In this document: piece by piece, positions 24,308 through 31,615 of the stretch
How the letters are laid out: each line of letters starts with the position of its first letter
How positions within the stretch are numbered: the first letter of the stretch is position 1
Assembly (NCBI GenBank): GCA_023411035.1
Contig: JAEYPE010000153.1
Span: forward strand, 1 to 41,019
Source: Pseudomonadota bacterium
GTDB taxonomy: Bacteria; Pseudomonadota; Alphaproteobacteria; Azospirillales; Azospirillaceae
DNA length: 41,019 nt
Direction of reading: 5' to 3'
Made by a program: the position numbers and the translations under genes
The notes under the pieces: model-generated
The model's database searches: none
The model's input: the letters and a program-made list of their open reading frames with translations, nothing else
Told to the model about the DNA's origin: nothing

Positions 24308-24406
24308 ATGTCGATCCTGGTTTTCCTGCGGGAGCTTGCCGGTCTGACGGCCCTGTTCGGCACCCTGTTCGTCTGGACCCTGCTGGGACACGCCGCCGGC
24401 CTGTGA
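24308..24406 (+). CDS. 32-residue single-helix membrane peptide
   Basis: ATG 24308 opens a 32-codon frame with a single hydrophobic helix (about residues 9-27: LAGLTALFGTLFVWTLLGH) and a short polar N-terminus (MSILVFLRE). AGGAG lies six bases upstream in AAGAGGAGATTGCC, a strong ribosome site. It is divergent from kup. KdpF, the 29-residue subunit of the Kdp potassium pump, is a size-and-topology precedent for a small helix next to a potassium transporter, but there is no sequence evidence of that function. A larger frame from 24194 exists but has no ribosome site. Confidence 0.6.
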   Translation: MSILVFLRELAGLTALFGTLFVWTLLGHAAGL

Positions 24407-24654
24407 GAATCCGGCCTTCCCGAAAGGAGTCGCCATAAGGGCTGGCCCTCCTCCGGATAATAATCCGAAATCCCAGGCAACCCTTCGCGATGCATCTCCT
24501 ACATCCGGAAAGCGTTCTCCGCACCCACCCGGCACACGCGACCGGCACATGCGGCAGGTCCGGGCAGCCGGTCCGGGGCGGGCGGCGCGACGATGGAAAC
24601 CCACCGGCCAAGGCCGGCTGGTGACGACAACGCGGATTGCTGGGATCGGGACGG

Positions 24655-26247
24655 ATGCGAAACTTCTTTCGGAAGCGGCGGGCGACCGCCGATGCGGATG
24701 ACCGGATGTCCATGGGTGGCGGCATCACAGGCGGTGGAGCGGCCGGACCGGGCTCCGCCCCGGGCAACGCGGCCCAGGGCCACCCGCCGATGCAATCCCA
24801 AAGCCCCCTCGCGGGCCGTCCGGCGCCGCACCTGCGGCCGGTTGGCGGTCCTGCCGGCGGCGGGGGGCTTGGCGGCGGTGGGCTCGGCGAGACGATGCGC
24901 GGCCCGTCGGGCCTGCGGCACGATCCGCTGAACAGCCCTCTTGGCGGAGGCCCTGGTGGTTTGGGTGCCCAGCGCGGTCAGCCGCCCGCCGATACGGAAC
25001 TCCCCCGTTTCACGATGACGGTGAACGGCGGGCTGCGCGGGCCGGGAGCGGTCGGCGCGCCGGCCATGCTGAAGGGCCTCACCCCCGAACTGAACGGCCT
25101 GCTGCGCGAGGCGTTCACGCCGACGCGGCCCAAACAGCAGTTGAATTCCCTGTTCATCGGGCGGACCGACACGCTGAAGCGCATCATCTCCGCCATCGAG
25201 GAGGAGCGGGCGCACGTCATCCTGTTCGGCGACCGGGGGCGCGGCAAGACCTCCGTCGCCAACGCCATCGAGAAGATCGCCGGTCAGGCCGGCTATCTTT
25301 CGCTGAAGCTGACGTGCAGCGCGGAGCTGAGCTTCGAGGATATCTTCCGCCATTTCCTGAAGAAGATTCCCTCCACCTATTACCGGTCGGGAATCGACAA
25401 CCCCTTCGCCTCGCGCCGCAGCTTCACCAATTTCAACGAGCTTCTGCCCGAGGGCGGTTTCAGCGTGACGGAACTGAACGAGGTGCTGGCGGGCATCCAC
25501 GCCACCCATGTGCTGCTGATCCTCGACGAGTATGACCGCATCACCGACGAGGATTTCCGCAACAAGCTGGCGGAACTGTTCAAGAACCTGACCGACAGCT
25601 CGATCCCGGTGACCCTGCTGGTCGTCGGCGTGGCGGAAAATCTGGACCAGCTCCTGGGCAAGCACCCGTCGATCCAGCGCTCGCTGGTGCCGGTGCATTT
25701 GCCGCTGATGACCGACGTGGAGATCGGGCGCCTCATCAACGCGGGAGCTGAGAACGCCGGCATCGCCTTCGCGCCGGAGGTCGTGGACCGCGTTTGCGGG
25801 TTCGTCCGCGGGCTGCCCTATTACGCCCAGCTTCTCGGTCTGCACGCGGCCCGCAGCGCGGTGAGCCGCGGTTCGACGGTGGTGGAGCGGGACGACCTCG
25901 CCTACGCCGTCACCCGCTGTCTTCAGGAGGCGGAGCGCGGCATCGTCGACTCCTACGCCCGCGCGCTGGCCGCCGAACGCCGCGCCGAGCTGGAGGACGT
26001 GCTGTTGGCTTGCGCCCTGTGCCCGGCGGATTCCTTCGGCACCTTCGACCCGAAGGAACTGGCCGGATCGGGTGGCGTCCCGCCGACCAAGGAAGCCCTC
26101 GGCATCCTGGAAAGGCTCTGCCGGGAGGAGTATGGCGGCGTGCTGGCTCCGGTGGTCGAGCCGGGCTGGACCCGCTACCACTTCCGCAACCAGATGATGC
26201 GCCAGTATGTGCTGATGCGGCAGGCCCACGAGCGCGGCCAGATCTGA
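24655..26247 (+). CDS. AAA/STAND-like ATPase with disordered Gly/Pro-rich N-terminus
   Basis: A 530-residue cytoplasmic protein. Residues about 15-140 are low-complexity Gly/Pro/Ala sequence. A P-loop ATPase follows: Walker A GDRGRGKTS (Lys198), Walker B LLILDEYD (Asp291/Glu292) and a sensor-like stretch VTLLVVGVAENLDQLLGKH. A helical lid region (VCGFVRGLPYYAQLLGLHAARSA) and a C-terminal winged-helix-like part end the protein. The arrangement resembles archaeal-type or ExeA/MalT-related STAND ATPases, which use NTP binding as a switch. The function is unknown. ATG 24655 is chosen over TTG 24637; neither has a strong ribosome site. A bidirectional terminator follows. Confidence 0.75.
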   Translation: MRNFFRKRRATADADDRMSMGGGITGGGAAGPGSAPGNAAQGHPPMQSQSPLAGRPAPHLRPVGGPAGGGGLGGGGLGETMRGPSGLRHDPLNSPLGGGPGGLGAQRGQPPADTELPRFTMTVNGGLRGPGAVGAPAMLKGLTPELNGLLREAFTPTRPKQQLNSLFIGRTDTLKRIISAIEEERAHVILFGDRGRGKTSVANAIEKIAGQAGYLSLKLTCSAELSFEDIFRHFLKKIPSTYYRSGIDNPFASRRSFTNFNELLPEGGFSVTELNEVLAGIHATHVLLILDEYDRITDEDFRNKLAELFKNLTDSSIPVTLLVVGVAENLDQLLGKHPSIQRSLVPVHLPLMTDVEIGRLINAGAENAGIAFAPEVVDRVCGFVRGLPYYAQLLGLHAARSAVSRGSTVVERDDLAYAVTRCLQEAERGIVDSYARALAAERRAELEDVLLACALCPADSFGTFDPKELAGSGGVPPTKEALGILERLCREEYGGVLAPVVEPGWTRYHFRNQMMRQYVLMRQAHERGQI

Positions 26248-26275
26248 CCGTCCATCCGCGGCAGGCCGTTCCGGG

Positions 26276-26320
26276 AAGGCCCCTTTCCGCGTCCCGGCGG
26301 GAAGGGGCCTTTGTGCTTTC
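26276..26320. terminator. Bidirectional Rho-independent terminator
   Basis: AAGGCCCCTT (26276-26285) pairs with AAGGGGCCTT (26302-26311), and the stem continues inward for four more pairs (one G-U) to a six-base loop. TTT then GTGCTTT follows. It separates the ATPase gene from the minus-strand small ORFs. Confidence 0.9.
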
Positions 26321-26341
26321 CGGACATCGACGCGAAAAGCA

Positions 26342-26512
26342 TCAGCGCGAATCGAGCAGCATCGCCACCAGCACCGTGCCGGCGACCAGCGCGCACAGGG
26401 CGGCCACGATGGCGAGGCTGCGCAGGAACTGACGCATCTCCCCCTGCTTCCAGGCGCTGCGCGCCAGCAGCAGCAGATAGGCCGCCGCCGCAACGCCGAT
26501 CATCGTCCACAT
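26342..26512 (-). CDS. Small two-helix membrane protein, hypothetical
   Basis: A 56-residue frame starting MWTMIGVAAAAYLLLLARSAWKQGE. It has two hydrophobic helices (about 4-17 and 30-51) joined by a charged loop, and ends LLDSR. An upstream in-frame ATG at 26554 would add 14 polar residues. Its start overlaps the end of the SD-led small ORF upstream by 13 bases, so translational coupling is possible. It is bounded downstream by the bidirectional terminator. I do not recognise the family. Confidence 0.5.
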   Translation of the reverse strand: MWTMIGVAAAAYLLLLARSAWKQGEMRQFLRSLAIVAALCALVAGTVLVAMLLDSR

Positions 26513-26637
26513 CGCACCGCGTCCGTTGAAGTCGCATCCCTGTCGTGTGGCCAAACGGGTGATGTATGACCTATGGCCGGCGGCCGGGTGTGATCATAGG
26601 ACGCGCGGGGCAGGGGGTGGGTGCGCTTCTTCGGCAT
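26500..26637 (-). CDS. 45-residue basic small ORF with strong ribosome site
   Basis: ATG 26637 is preceded by AGGAGG at five bases (ACAGGAGGCACTC), the most consensus-like Shine-Dalgarno in the window. The product MPKKRTHPLPRASYDHTRPP... is rich in Pro, His and Arg, with no hydrophobic segment. The stop falls inside the start of the following two-helix ORF. It could encode a real peptide, or its ribosome site could serve to couple the downstream membrane protein. No family is recognised. Confidence 0.4.
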   Translation of the reverse strand: MPKKRTHPLPRASYDHTRPPAIGHTSPVWPHDRDATSTDAVRCGR

Positions 26638-27018
26638 GAGTGCCTCCTGTCCGTTCGGGTCCGGAACTTTTGGCAACTCGCATGAACCGCAAGTTACCTC
26701 TGCGCATCCAAAGCGTGCGTCGACTTGCAATAAAGAGTTAAAGGAATCATAGAATATCCATTCGATTGGAGATGTGAGTACTTTAAAAGGAAGGGAATCA
26801 CCCATGATTAAAAGTAGCTTTGCGCATATGCCTAATGCGTTCTTCTTTTAATCCCACAGAGTGGTACCGTATTGCACGACACAGGGGTAAGGTCATCCAA
26901 AATATCGGCACGTCAATGCCATCGGTGGGGCACGGGTGGGGGAACCTCGGGTGATTGGTAACCTACAAGATTGCCCAGGGAGTCAGAGCAATTTTCCGAA
27001 AATCGCGGGAGCTGACCA
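26638..27018. promoter_or_regulatory. AT-richer intergenic leader region before a LuxR-type regulator
   Basis: 381 bases without a long gene and clearly lower in GC than the flanks. GATTAAAAG (26806-26814) and CTTTTAATC (26845-26853) form a perfect outer stem enclosing CGCAT (26823-26827)/ATGCG (26835-26839) with a seven-base loop. A CCAC-AGA-GTGG hairpin follows at once. ATTTTC-C-GAAAAT (26991-27003) ends five bases before the GGGAG of the next gene. A 15-codon frame (26804-26851, MIKSSFAHMPNAFFF) preceded by AAGGAAGGG overlaps the large inverted repeat. Either a structured leader or a set of operators would fit. Confidence 0.5.
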
Positions 27019-27711
27019 ATGGAACCAGTGCGTGCTTTTCTGATCGACTCCAATAAGCTGTTCCGCGAAGGCCTGAAGAGGCTTCTCGACGATTCACCGT
27101 TTCAGATCGTTGCCGAGGCGGGCAACCTGCGCGAGGCGCTGAACACCGTCGAGAACGGCCTGCGTCCGCAGCTCATCCTGCTCGATCTGGTGAATGGGGG
27201 CGAGGAGGAGGCCGACGGCATGCGGCGCCTGCGCGCCCAGCTTCCCGACGCGCGCATGGTCATACTGACCAGCGACCTGTGCACCCGCCGCCTCGCCAAC
27301 GCGCTGGAAGCGGGGGCGGACGGCTACCTGATGAAGGACCTGTCCTCCGACGCGCTGGCCCAGTCGCTGCGCCTCGTGATGATGGGCGAGAAGGTGTTCC
27401 CGACCCATCTCGCCGCCCTTCTGATTTCCGGACGGGTGAACGGGAACGGCACCGACATGCCGGTGTCGCGCAAGGGCCTGTCGCAGCGGGAGGTGCAGAT
27501 CCTGCGCTGCCTGCTGAATGGCGACAGCAACAAGATGATCGCCAATCATTTGAACATCACCGAGGCGACGGTGAAGGTTCATCTGAAGAGCCTGCTGCGC
27601 AAGATCAACGCCTCCAACCGCACCCAGGCGGCGATCTGGGCGCTGAACAACGGCATCGGCGGGGAACTGGCCGGCGCCGGGGCTGTGACCGCGGCGGCGG
27701 CCCACCAGTAG
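27019..27711 (+). CDS. NarL/FixJ-family response regulator (REC-LuxR HTH)
   Basis: A 230-residue DNA-binding regulator. The receiver (about 3-120) has acceptor Asp in LILLDLVNGG, LTSD and YLMKDL Lys; the N-terminal acidic site is FLIDSNK (one acidic residue). The LuxR HTH (about 150-215) is typical: LSQREVQILRCLLNGDSNKMIANHLNITEATVKVHLKSLLRKINASNRTQAAIWAL. An Ala-rich tail ends it. GGGAG seven bases before ATG 27019 supports the start. No histidine kinase is adjacent. It is the first of three LuxR-type regulators within 3 kb. One could correspond to FlcA, the known LuxR-type regulator of Azospirillum flocculation, but I cannot tell which if any. Confidence 0.9.
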   Translation: MEPVRAFLIDSNKLFREGLKRLLDDSPFQIVAEAGNLREALNTVENGLRPQLILLDLVNGGEEEADGMRRLRAQLPDARMVILTSDLCTRRLANALEAGADGYLMKDLSSDALAQSLRLVMMGEKVFPTHLAALLISGRVNGNGTDMPVSRKGLSQREVQILRCLLNGDSNKMIANHLNITEATVKVHLKSLLRKINASNRTQAAIWALNNGIGGELAGAGAVTAAAAHQ

Positions 27712-27732
27712 GCAGTCTCCCGCCCGGTCGCA

Positions 27733-27776
27733 CCGGCCCGGCCCGTCATCCCCAACCGGATGGCTGGCCGGGCCGG
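27733..27776 (+). terminator. Long GC-rich hairpin after the first LuxR regulator
   Basis: CCGGCCCGGCC (27733-27743) pairs perfectly with GGCCGGGCCGG (27766-27776). CATCC (27747-27751)/GGATG (27758-27762) continues the stem to a six-base loop. Only CGTTTCC follows, so termination would be weak or Rho-assisted. It lies 21 bases past the stop. Confidence 0.6.
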
Positions 27777-27837
27777 CGTTTCCACATGCGATGAGCGCCG
27801 ATCACACCGCCGGACTCCGGACGGTCCGCATCCGGAC

Positions 27838-27866
27838 AAAAAATATCCCGGCACGGCGGCCGGGAT
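27838..27866 (-). terminator. Rho-independent terminator for the minus-strand LuxR regulator
   Basis: On the minus strand ATCCCGG (27866-27860) pairs with CCGGGAT (27851-27845) around an eight-base loop and is followed by A and six T (27844-27838). It is 40 bases past the stop of the gene at 27906. Confidence 0.85.
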
Positions 27867-27905
27867 TCATGCGGTTGATCGGGGTGAAGCGCGTCCGAAG
27901 GATCG

Positions 27906-28649
27906 TCAGGACGTGCTGGTCCGGTGGGCCGGGGCCGCGTGCATGTGCGGCGGCACCATGCCTTCGCGGGCGGATTGGAGCGCCCCCTGCTGACGCGCGG
28001 CGAAGACGCCGGCTTCCGTTCTGTTGCGGAAGTGCAGCTTGGACAGGACGCTGCGCACCATCGACTTGATGACCGCCTCCGACAGGTCGAGCTGGTTGGC
28101 GATCGTCCGGTTGTTCAGCCCCTGGCCGAGCAGGCGCAGGGTTTCGAACTCCGGTTCCGACAGCCGCGGCAGCAGGGTCAGCCGGATCTCATCGACGCCC
28201 AGCCGGGACAGGAACTGCTTGGGCATCAGACAGTGCCCCTCCAGCCCCAGATCCAGCAGTTCGTTGATGCGGTCCACGTTGATGTCCTCGAACACCCACG
28301 CATCGGCGAAGGCCAGGATGTGTGCGGCATCCAGCAATTCCCGCGACGACAGCACCACGACGATCCGCGACCGGCGCGACAGCCGCAGATACACCATCGG
28401 CTCGTTCTCGCGGAGCGCGGTGAACTGCTGAAGGCCGATCAGGATCGCATCGGGCGTCAGCGTGCTCTGCGTCAGTTCCGATATGTCGTGGAAGACGGTC
28501 ACACGATGGCGACCGGCCCGGTCGAGCGCCTGCACCACGGTGTCGGTCAGGGAATTGTTGTCGAGAATCAGGCAGACGTGCATGGGGGTCACCGCGTTGC
28601 GGGTCGAGTGCGATGCTTTCTCTTGGGCGTACTCATGGTTCATGTGCAT
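27906..28649 (-). CDS. LuxR-type regulator with degenerate receiver domain
   Basis: A 247-residue protein. The N-terminal 22 residues are extra if translation starts at ATG 28649; ATG 28583 (MHVCLILDNN) would give a normal receiver start. The receiver-like domain lacks the acceptor Asp: the equivalent strand reads DAILIGLQQF, with Gly where LLD is expected. The N-terminal site is LILDNNS. It is therefore probably phosphorylation-independent. The LuxR HTH is intact (LSEPEFETLRLLGQGLNNRTIANQLDLSEAVIKSMVRSVLSKLHFRNRTEAGVFA). The C-terminal His/Pro tail is unusual. Long intergenic DNA upstream separates it from a divergent LuxR regulator. No kinase is nearby. Confidence 0.85.
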   Translation of the reverse strand: MHMNHEYAQEKASHSTRNAVTPMHVCLILDNNSLTDTVVQALDRAGRHRVTVFHDISELTQSTLTPDAILIGLQQFTALRENEPMVYLRLSRRSRIVVVLSSRELLDAAHILAFADAWVFEDINVDRINELLDLGLEGHCLMPKQFLSRLGVDEIRLTLLPRLSEPEFETLRLLGQGLNNRTIANQLDLSEAVIKSMVRSVLSKLHFRNRTEAGVFAARQQGALQSAREGMVPPHMHAAPAHRTSTS

Positions 28650-29398
28650 GGGTCAGCTCTGTTTGGAGGAGGCATCCACGGCAGGCCCTTGTCGGGCATT
28701 GTCGCCGCCTGTGTTGCAGGCTTGTCTCGTGCATTCTATCCGTCGGCGCCCTGTGTTCGGGCGCTCTGTGCTTTCGTTGAAATGAGCTCGTTTAAAGACT
28801 GCATCGAATTTCTTGTTTATATCGATCAAACCTGGAAAAAAACTTGACACTGTGATAAACAGTTTATAAATTAGGCGTGTAACGCGTAAATCAAACGATA
28901 GACGATCATTCAAGATCGTCAAGCGCATCTGAATGGTGATAGGGGTGTTCCAAGCGATAACTCTTTCGTGACCGGGTGTCCTGAAAGGACAGTACATGTG
29001 TGTGCGGCGGGATGGAGCGTTCGCGCAGGAAAAGAACCGCCCATTCGTACAGTACCCTGCGCCGTTGGGGTAGGCTCCCACGCCTGCCCTCCCCATGCCT
29101 GCCGTCTTTGTTATAAACGACCAGGCATAGAGAAAATCCCACTCCCGTTTTCTTTTGTGCAGAAGGATAGGCGGAGGGTCGTAGTTCCTGTTTCGTTCGG
29201 CCTGCCTTCGCCGTATCGAAGGGCGTCTCGCAATCGCAAATGACCTATGGCCCTTGTCCGGATATTGCCCCTCTTCCGAATGTGGTACCAATTCTTCAAG
29301 CCACGAGGCGAAAGAGTTGGGGGGTCGCCAACGGGGTGGCCCGGTCGGTCCGGGAGGACTGACCCGAAGCAACGGGGAAAAAGAAGGCGGACGGGGAC
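28650..29398. promoter_or_regulatory. 749-bp divergent intergenic region with promoter and inverted repeats
   Basis: No convincing gene. A plus-strand promoter candidate is TTGACA (28844-28849), 15 bases, TATAAA (28865-28870), containing CTGT-GATAA-ACAG. Perfect inverted repeats are GACGATC-attcaa-GATCGTC (28901-28920) and TGTCCT-gaa-AGGACA (28977-28991). The second lies just before a 25-codon frame (28996-29073) with AAGGA at six bases, which I consider doubtful. GC is visibly lower than in the coding flanks from about 28750 to 29240. If the promoter is used, the downstream LuxR gene has a leader of about 520 nt. Confidence 0.45.
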
Positions 29399-30043
29399 AT
29401 GAAAATTCTGATCGGTGACGACCATCTCCTTTTTCGCGAGGGCCTGCGCCGTCTTCTGGAGCAGCTTCACGGGGACGCGATTTTTGTCGAGGCGGGCACC
29501 TTCGACGAGGTTCTTCAGCAATGCCGCGTGGGCGGCCCGTTCGACGTGGTGCTGTTGGACCTGAATATGCAGAACTGGCCGGGATTCGACGGGATGCGGG
29601 AGGTGCAGAGCCTCCAGCCGGGCGTGCCGGTGGTGGTGATCTCCGCCTCGGAAGCGCTCAACGACATCCGCGGCGCGCTCGACCACGGCGCCACCGGCTA
29701 CATTCCGAAGTCCAGCAGCGTCAAGGTGATGATGGGCGCGCTGAACCTCGTCTTCTCCGGCGGCATCTATGTTCCCCCCAGCGCGCTCACCGCCGCCGCA
29801 GTTTCCGAGGCTGCACCGCGGCGCCGCGGTCTGGACGGCGCCGACCGCAGCGCCTACGGCCTGACCCAGCGCCAGCGGGAAGTCCTGGACTGCCTGCGCG
29901 CCGGCAAGTCGAACAAGCAGATCGCCTACGAACTCGGCCTGTCCGAGGGCACGGTGAAGATCCACGTCACGGCGATCTTCAAGTCGCTGGGCGTCAAGAA
30001 CCGCACACAGGCGGTGATCGCCGCCGCCGCCATGGCCTCGTAA
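29399..30043 (+). CDS. NarL/FixJ-family response regulator (REC-LuxR HTH)
   Basis: A 214-residue DNA-binding regulator with a complete receiver (about 1-120): LIGDDHLLFREGL acidic pair, VVLLDLNMQNWPGFDG acceptor Asp, VISASE and GYIPKSS Lys. The LuxR HTH (about 150-210) reads LTQRQREVLDCLRAGKSNKQIAYELGLSEGTVKIHVTAIFKSLGVKNRTQAVIAA. Start ATG 29399 follows AAGAAGGCGGACGGGGAC. It is the third LuxR-type regulator of the cluster and the most canonical. No local kinase; the donor is unknown. A terminator follows directly. Confidence 0.92.
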   Translation: MKILIGDDHLLFREGLRRLLEQLHGDAIFVEAGTFDEVLQQCRVGGPFDVVLLDLNMQNWPGFDGMREVQSLQPGVPVVVISASEALNDIRGALDHGATGYIPKSSSVKVMMGALNLVFSGGIYVPPSALTAAAVSEAAPRRRGLDGADRSAYGLTQRQREVLDCLRAGKSNKQIAYELGLSEGTVKIHVTAIFKSLGVKNRTQAVIAAAAMAS

Positions 30044-30085
30044 GGGGCCGCGCCGGGGCGCAAGGGGCCGGGTTGGAGACGGGCA

Positions 30086-30127
30086 GGGCCGCGGGAAGGC
30101 ACGAACAAGGTGCCGCCGCGGCCTTTT
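30086..30127 (+). terminator. Rho-independent terminator after the third LuxR regulator
   Basis: GGCCGCGG (30087-30094) pairs with CCGCGGCC (30116-30123), and GGCAC (30098-30102) with GTGCC (30110-30114) inside it. TTTT at 30124-30127 follows. Confidence 0.92.
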
Positions 30128-30151
30128 CGATTCCGGGTTTCGCCTCACCTC

Positions 30152-30185
30152 ATATACTCATACACACGATATACTCATACACACG
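30152..30185. repeat. Two perfect 17-bp tandem copies
   Basis: ATATACTCATACACACG occurs at 30152-30168 and again at 30169-30185. It lies just past a terminator and about 60 bp before the redoxin gene, so it could alter that gene's promoter. Confidence 0.95.
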
Positions 30186-30245
30186 CCTGAACCCGCGCCG
30201 CTCTTCCGCGGCGTGTTCACGGGACCCAGAGGAAGGAAGGCAGCG

Positions 30246-30800
30246 ATGGCGGCGGAAACCCCGGTGTGCGATTTCGGCCGGAAGGCGGAGGATTTCAGCC
30301 TGAAGGGCGTCGATGGCAAGACCTACAGCCTGGCCGACGTCCAGGGGCCGAGCGGCACGCTGGTGATGTTCATCTGCAACCATTGCCCCTATGTGAAGGC
30401 CGTGATCGGGCGAATCGTGGACGAGGTGAACGCGCTGAAGGCCCACGGCATCGGCGCCGTCGCCATCATGTCCAACGACACCGACGCCTATCCCGACGAC
30501 GGCTTCGACAACATGAAGCGCTTCGCGGCGGAGCACGGCTTCACCTTCCCCTACCTGATCGACGAGACGCAGGAGGTGGCGCGGGCCTATGGCGCCGTCT
30601 GCACGCCCGACTTCTTCGGCTTCAACGCCGACCTGTGCCTGCAATACCGGGGACGGCTGGACGCCTCCAAGCGCGAGGCCATTCCGGACGCCCCGCGCGA
30701 GCTGTTTCACGCCATGGTCCGCATCGCCCGGACGGGGGAGGGGCCGGCCGACCAGATCCCCAGCATGGGCTGCTCTATCAAATGGCGCGATCCGGCCTGA
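30246..30800 (+). CDS. Thioredoxin-fold redoxin (AhpC/TSA-related)
   Basis: A 184-residue cytoplasmic thioredoxin-fold protein. It begins with the peroxiredoxin-like strand DFGRKAEDFSLKGVDGKTYSLADV, then carries CNHC in LVMFICNHCPYVKAVIGRI, a CxxC redox site of this redoxin group. Later segments VAIMSNDTDAYPDDGFDNMKRFAAEHGFTFPYLID and YGAVCTPDFFGFNAD fit the family, which is usually 180-200 residues. The role in thiol or peroxide metabolism is inferred from the fold only. ATG 30246 follows GGAAGGAAGG; the frame extends upstream to 30213 without a better site. It stands alone between a terminator and the YfgM-bamB-der group. Confidence 0.87.
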   Translation: MAAETPVCDFGRKAEDFSLKGVDGKTYSLADVQGPSGTLVMFICNHCPYVKAVIGRIVDEVNALKAHGIGAVAIMSNDTDAYPDDGFDNMKRFAAEHGFTFPYLIDETQEVARAYGAVCTPDFFGFNADLCLQYRGRLDASKREAIPDAPRELFHAMVRIARTGEGPADQIPSMGCSIKWRDPA

Positions 30801-30970
30801 TTCCGTCCAAAGCGCGGCCTTAATGACGGATGACGCCCGTTGCGCCTTGACCGCGTGCGGCGCCCAATGCTATCCGGCCCTGTGAACCATCAGAACCGCC
30901 CGCCGCAGCCGCGCGCGGGCGCAATCCCCGCTGTAACGGTCTTCGTGCCGTAGGATGCCGCTGTAGGGCC

Positions 30971-31615
30971 ATGAGCGATATTTTCCGCGAAGTCGACGAG
31001 GATCTGCGCCGCGACCGTATGGAGCGCGTTTTCAAGCGCTACGGTGGCATCATGCTGGCGGGTGCGCTGGTGGTCGTTGCCGCGACGGGCGGCACGGTCG
31101 CCTGGCGCAACTGGCAGCAGTCGCAGAAGCAGAATGAGACGACGGCCTTGGCCGCCGCCCTGTCCCAGGCCGTCCAGGGGCCGGAGAAGGGTGTGGAGGC
31201 GTTGGCCGCCTTCGCCGCCAAGGCCGATCCCGGCATGGCCGCGCTGGCCCAGTTGAACGCCGCCGCCCTGCTGGCCCGCGAGGGCAAGACGGCGGAGGCT
31301 GTGGCCGTCTACGACAAGCTGTCCGGCAACGGTGGCGCCGCTCCGGTCTACCGTGAGCTGGCGGCCCTGCTGTCGGTGATGCACCAGCTCGAGTCCGGCG
31401 ACGCGGCCCAGCTTCAGGCGCGGCTCCAGCCGTTGACGGCGGACGCCAACCCCTGGCGATTCTCCGCCCGCGAGATGACCGCGGTGCTCGCCGCCCGCGC
31501 CGGTGACAAGGACCGGGCGCGCACCCTGTTCCAGCAACTGGCCGACGACTCGCAGGCTCCCGCCGGCGTCCGGTCGCGTGCCGCCGATCTCGCCACCCTC
31601 TACGGCAAGAGTTGA
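30971..31615 (+). CDS. YfgM-like tetratricopeptide membrane protein
   Basis: A 214-residue protein with a cytoplasmic N-terminus (MSDIFREVDEDLRRDRMERVFKRYG), one membrane helix (about 26-45) and a periplasmic helical, TPR-like region to the end. This is the YfgM/Ancillary-SecYEG layout, linked in gammaproteobacteria to the translocon and periplasmic chaperones. The gene directly precedes bamB: its TGA overlaps the next ATG by one base (TGATG), so the two are translationally coupled. Conserved linkage YfgM-bamB-der supports the call. The ribosome site before ATG 30971 is weak. Confidence 0.87.
   Translation: MSDIFREVDEDLRRDRMERVFKRYGGIMLAGALVVVAATGGTVAWRNWQQSQKQNETTALAAALSQAVQGPEKGVEALAAFAAKADPGMAALAQLNAAALLAREGKTAEAVAVYDKLSGNGGAAPVYRELAALLSVMHQLESGDAAQLQARLQPLTADANPWRFSAREMTAVLAARAGDKDRARTLFQQLADDSQAPAGVRSRAADLATLYGKS

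Noticed and set aside
28996..29073. 25-codon frame MCVRRDGAFAQEKNRPFVQYPAPLG with AAGGA upstream
   Set aside because: Plausible ribosome site but no other support; kept only as a note within the intergenic region.
28653..29372. 239-codon minus-strand frame across the LuxR intergenic region
   Set aside because: No ribosome site or domain, and it covers AT-richer DNA with promoter and inverted-repeat features.
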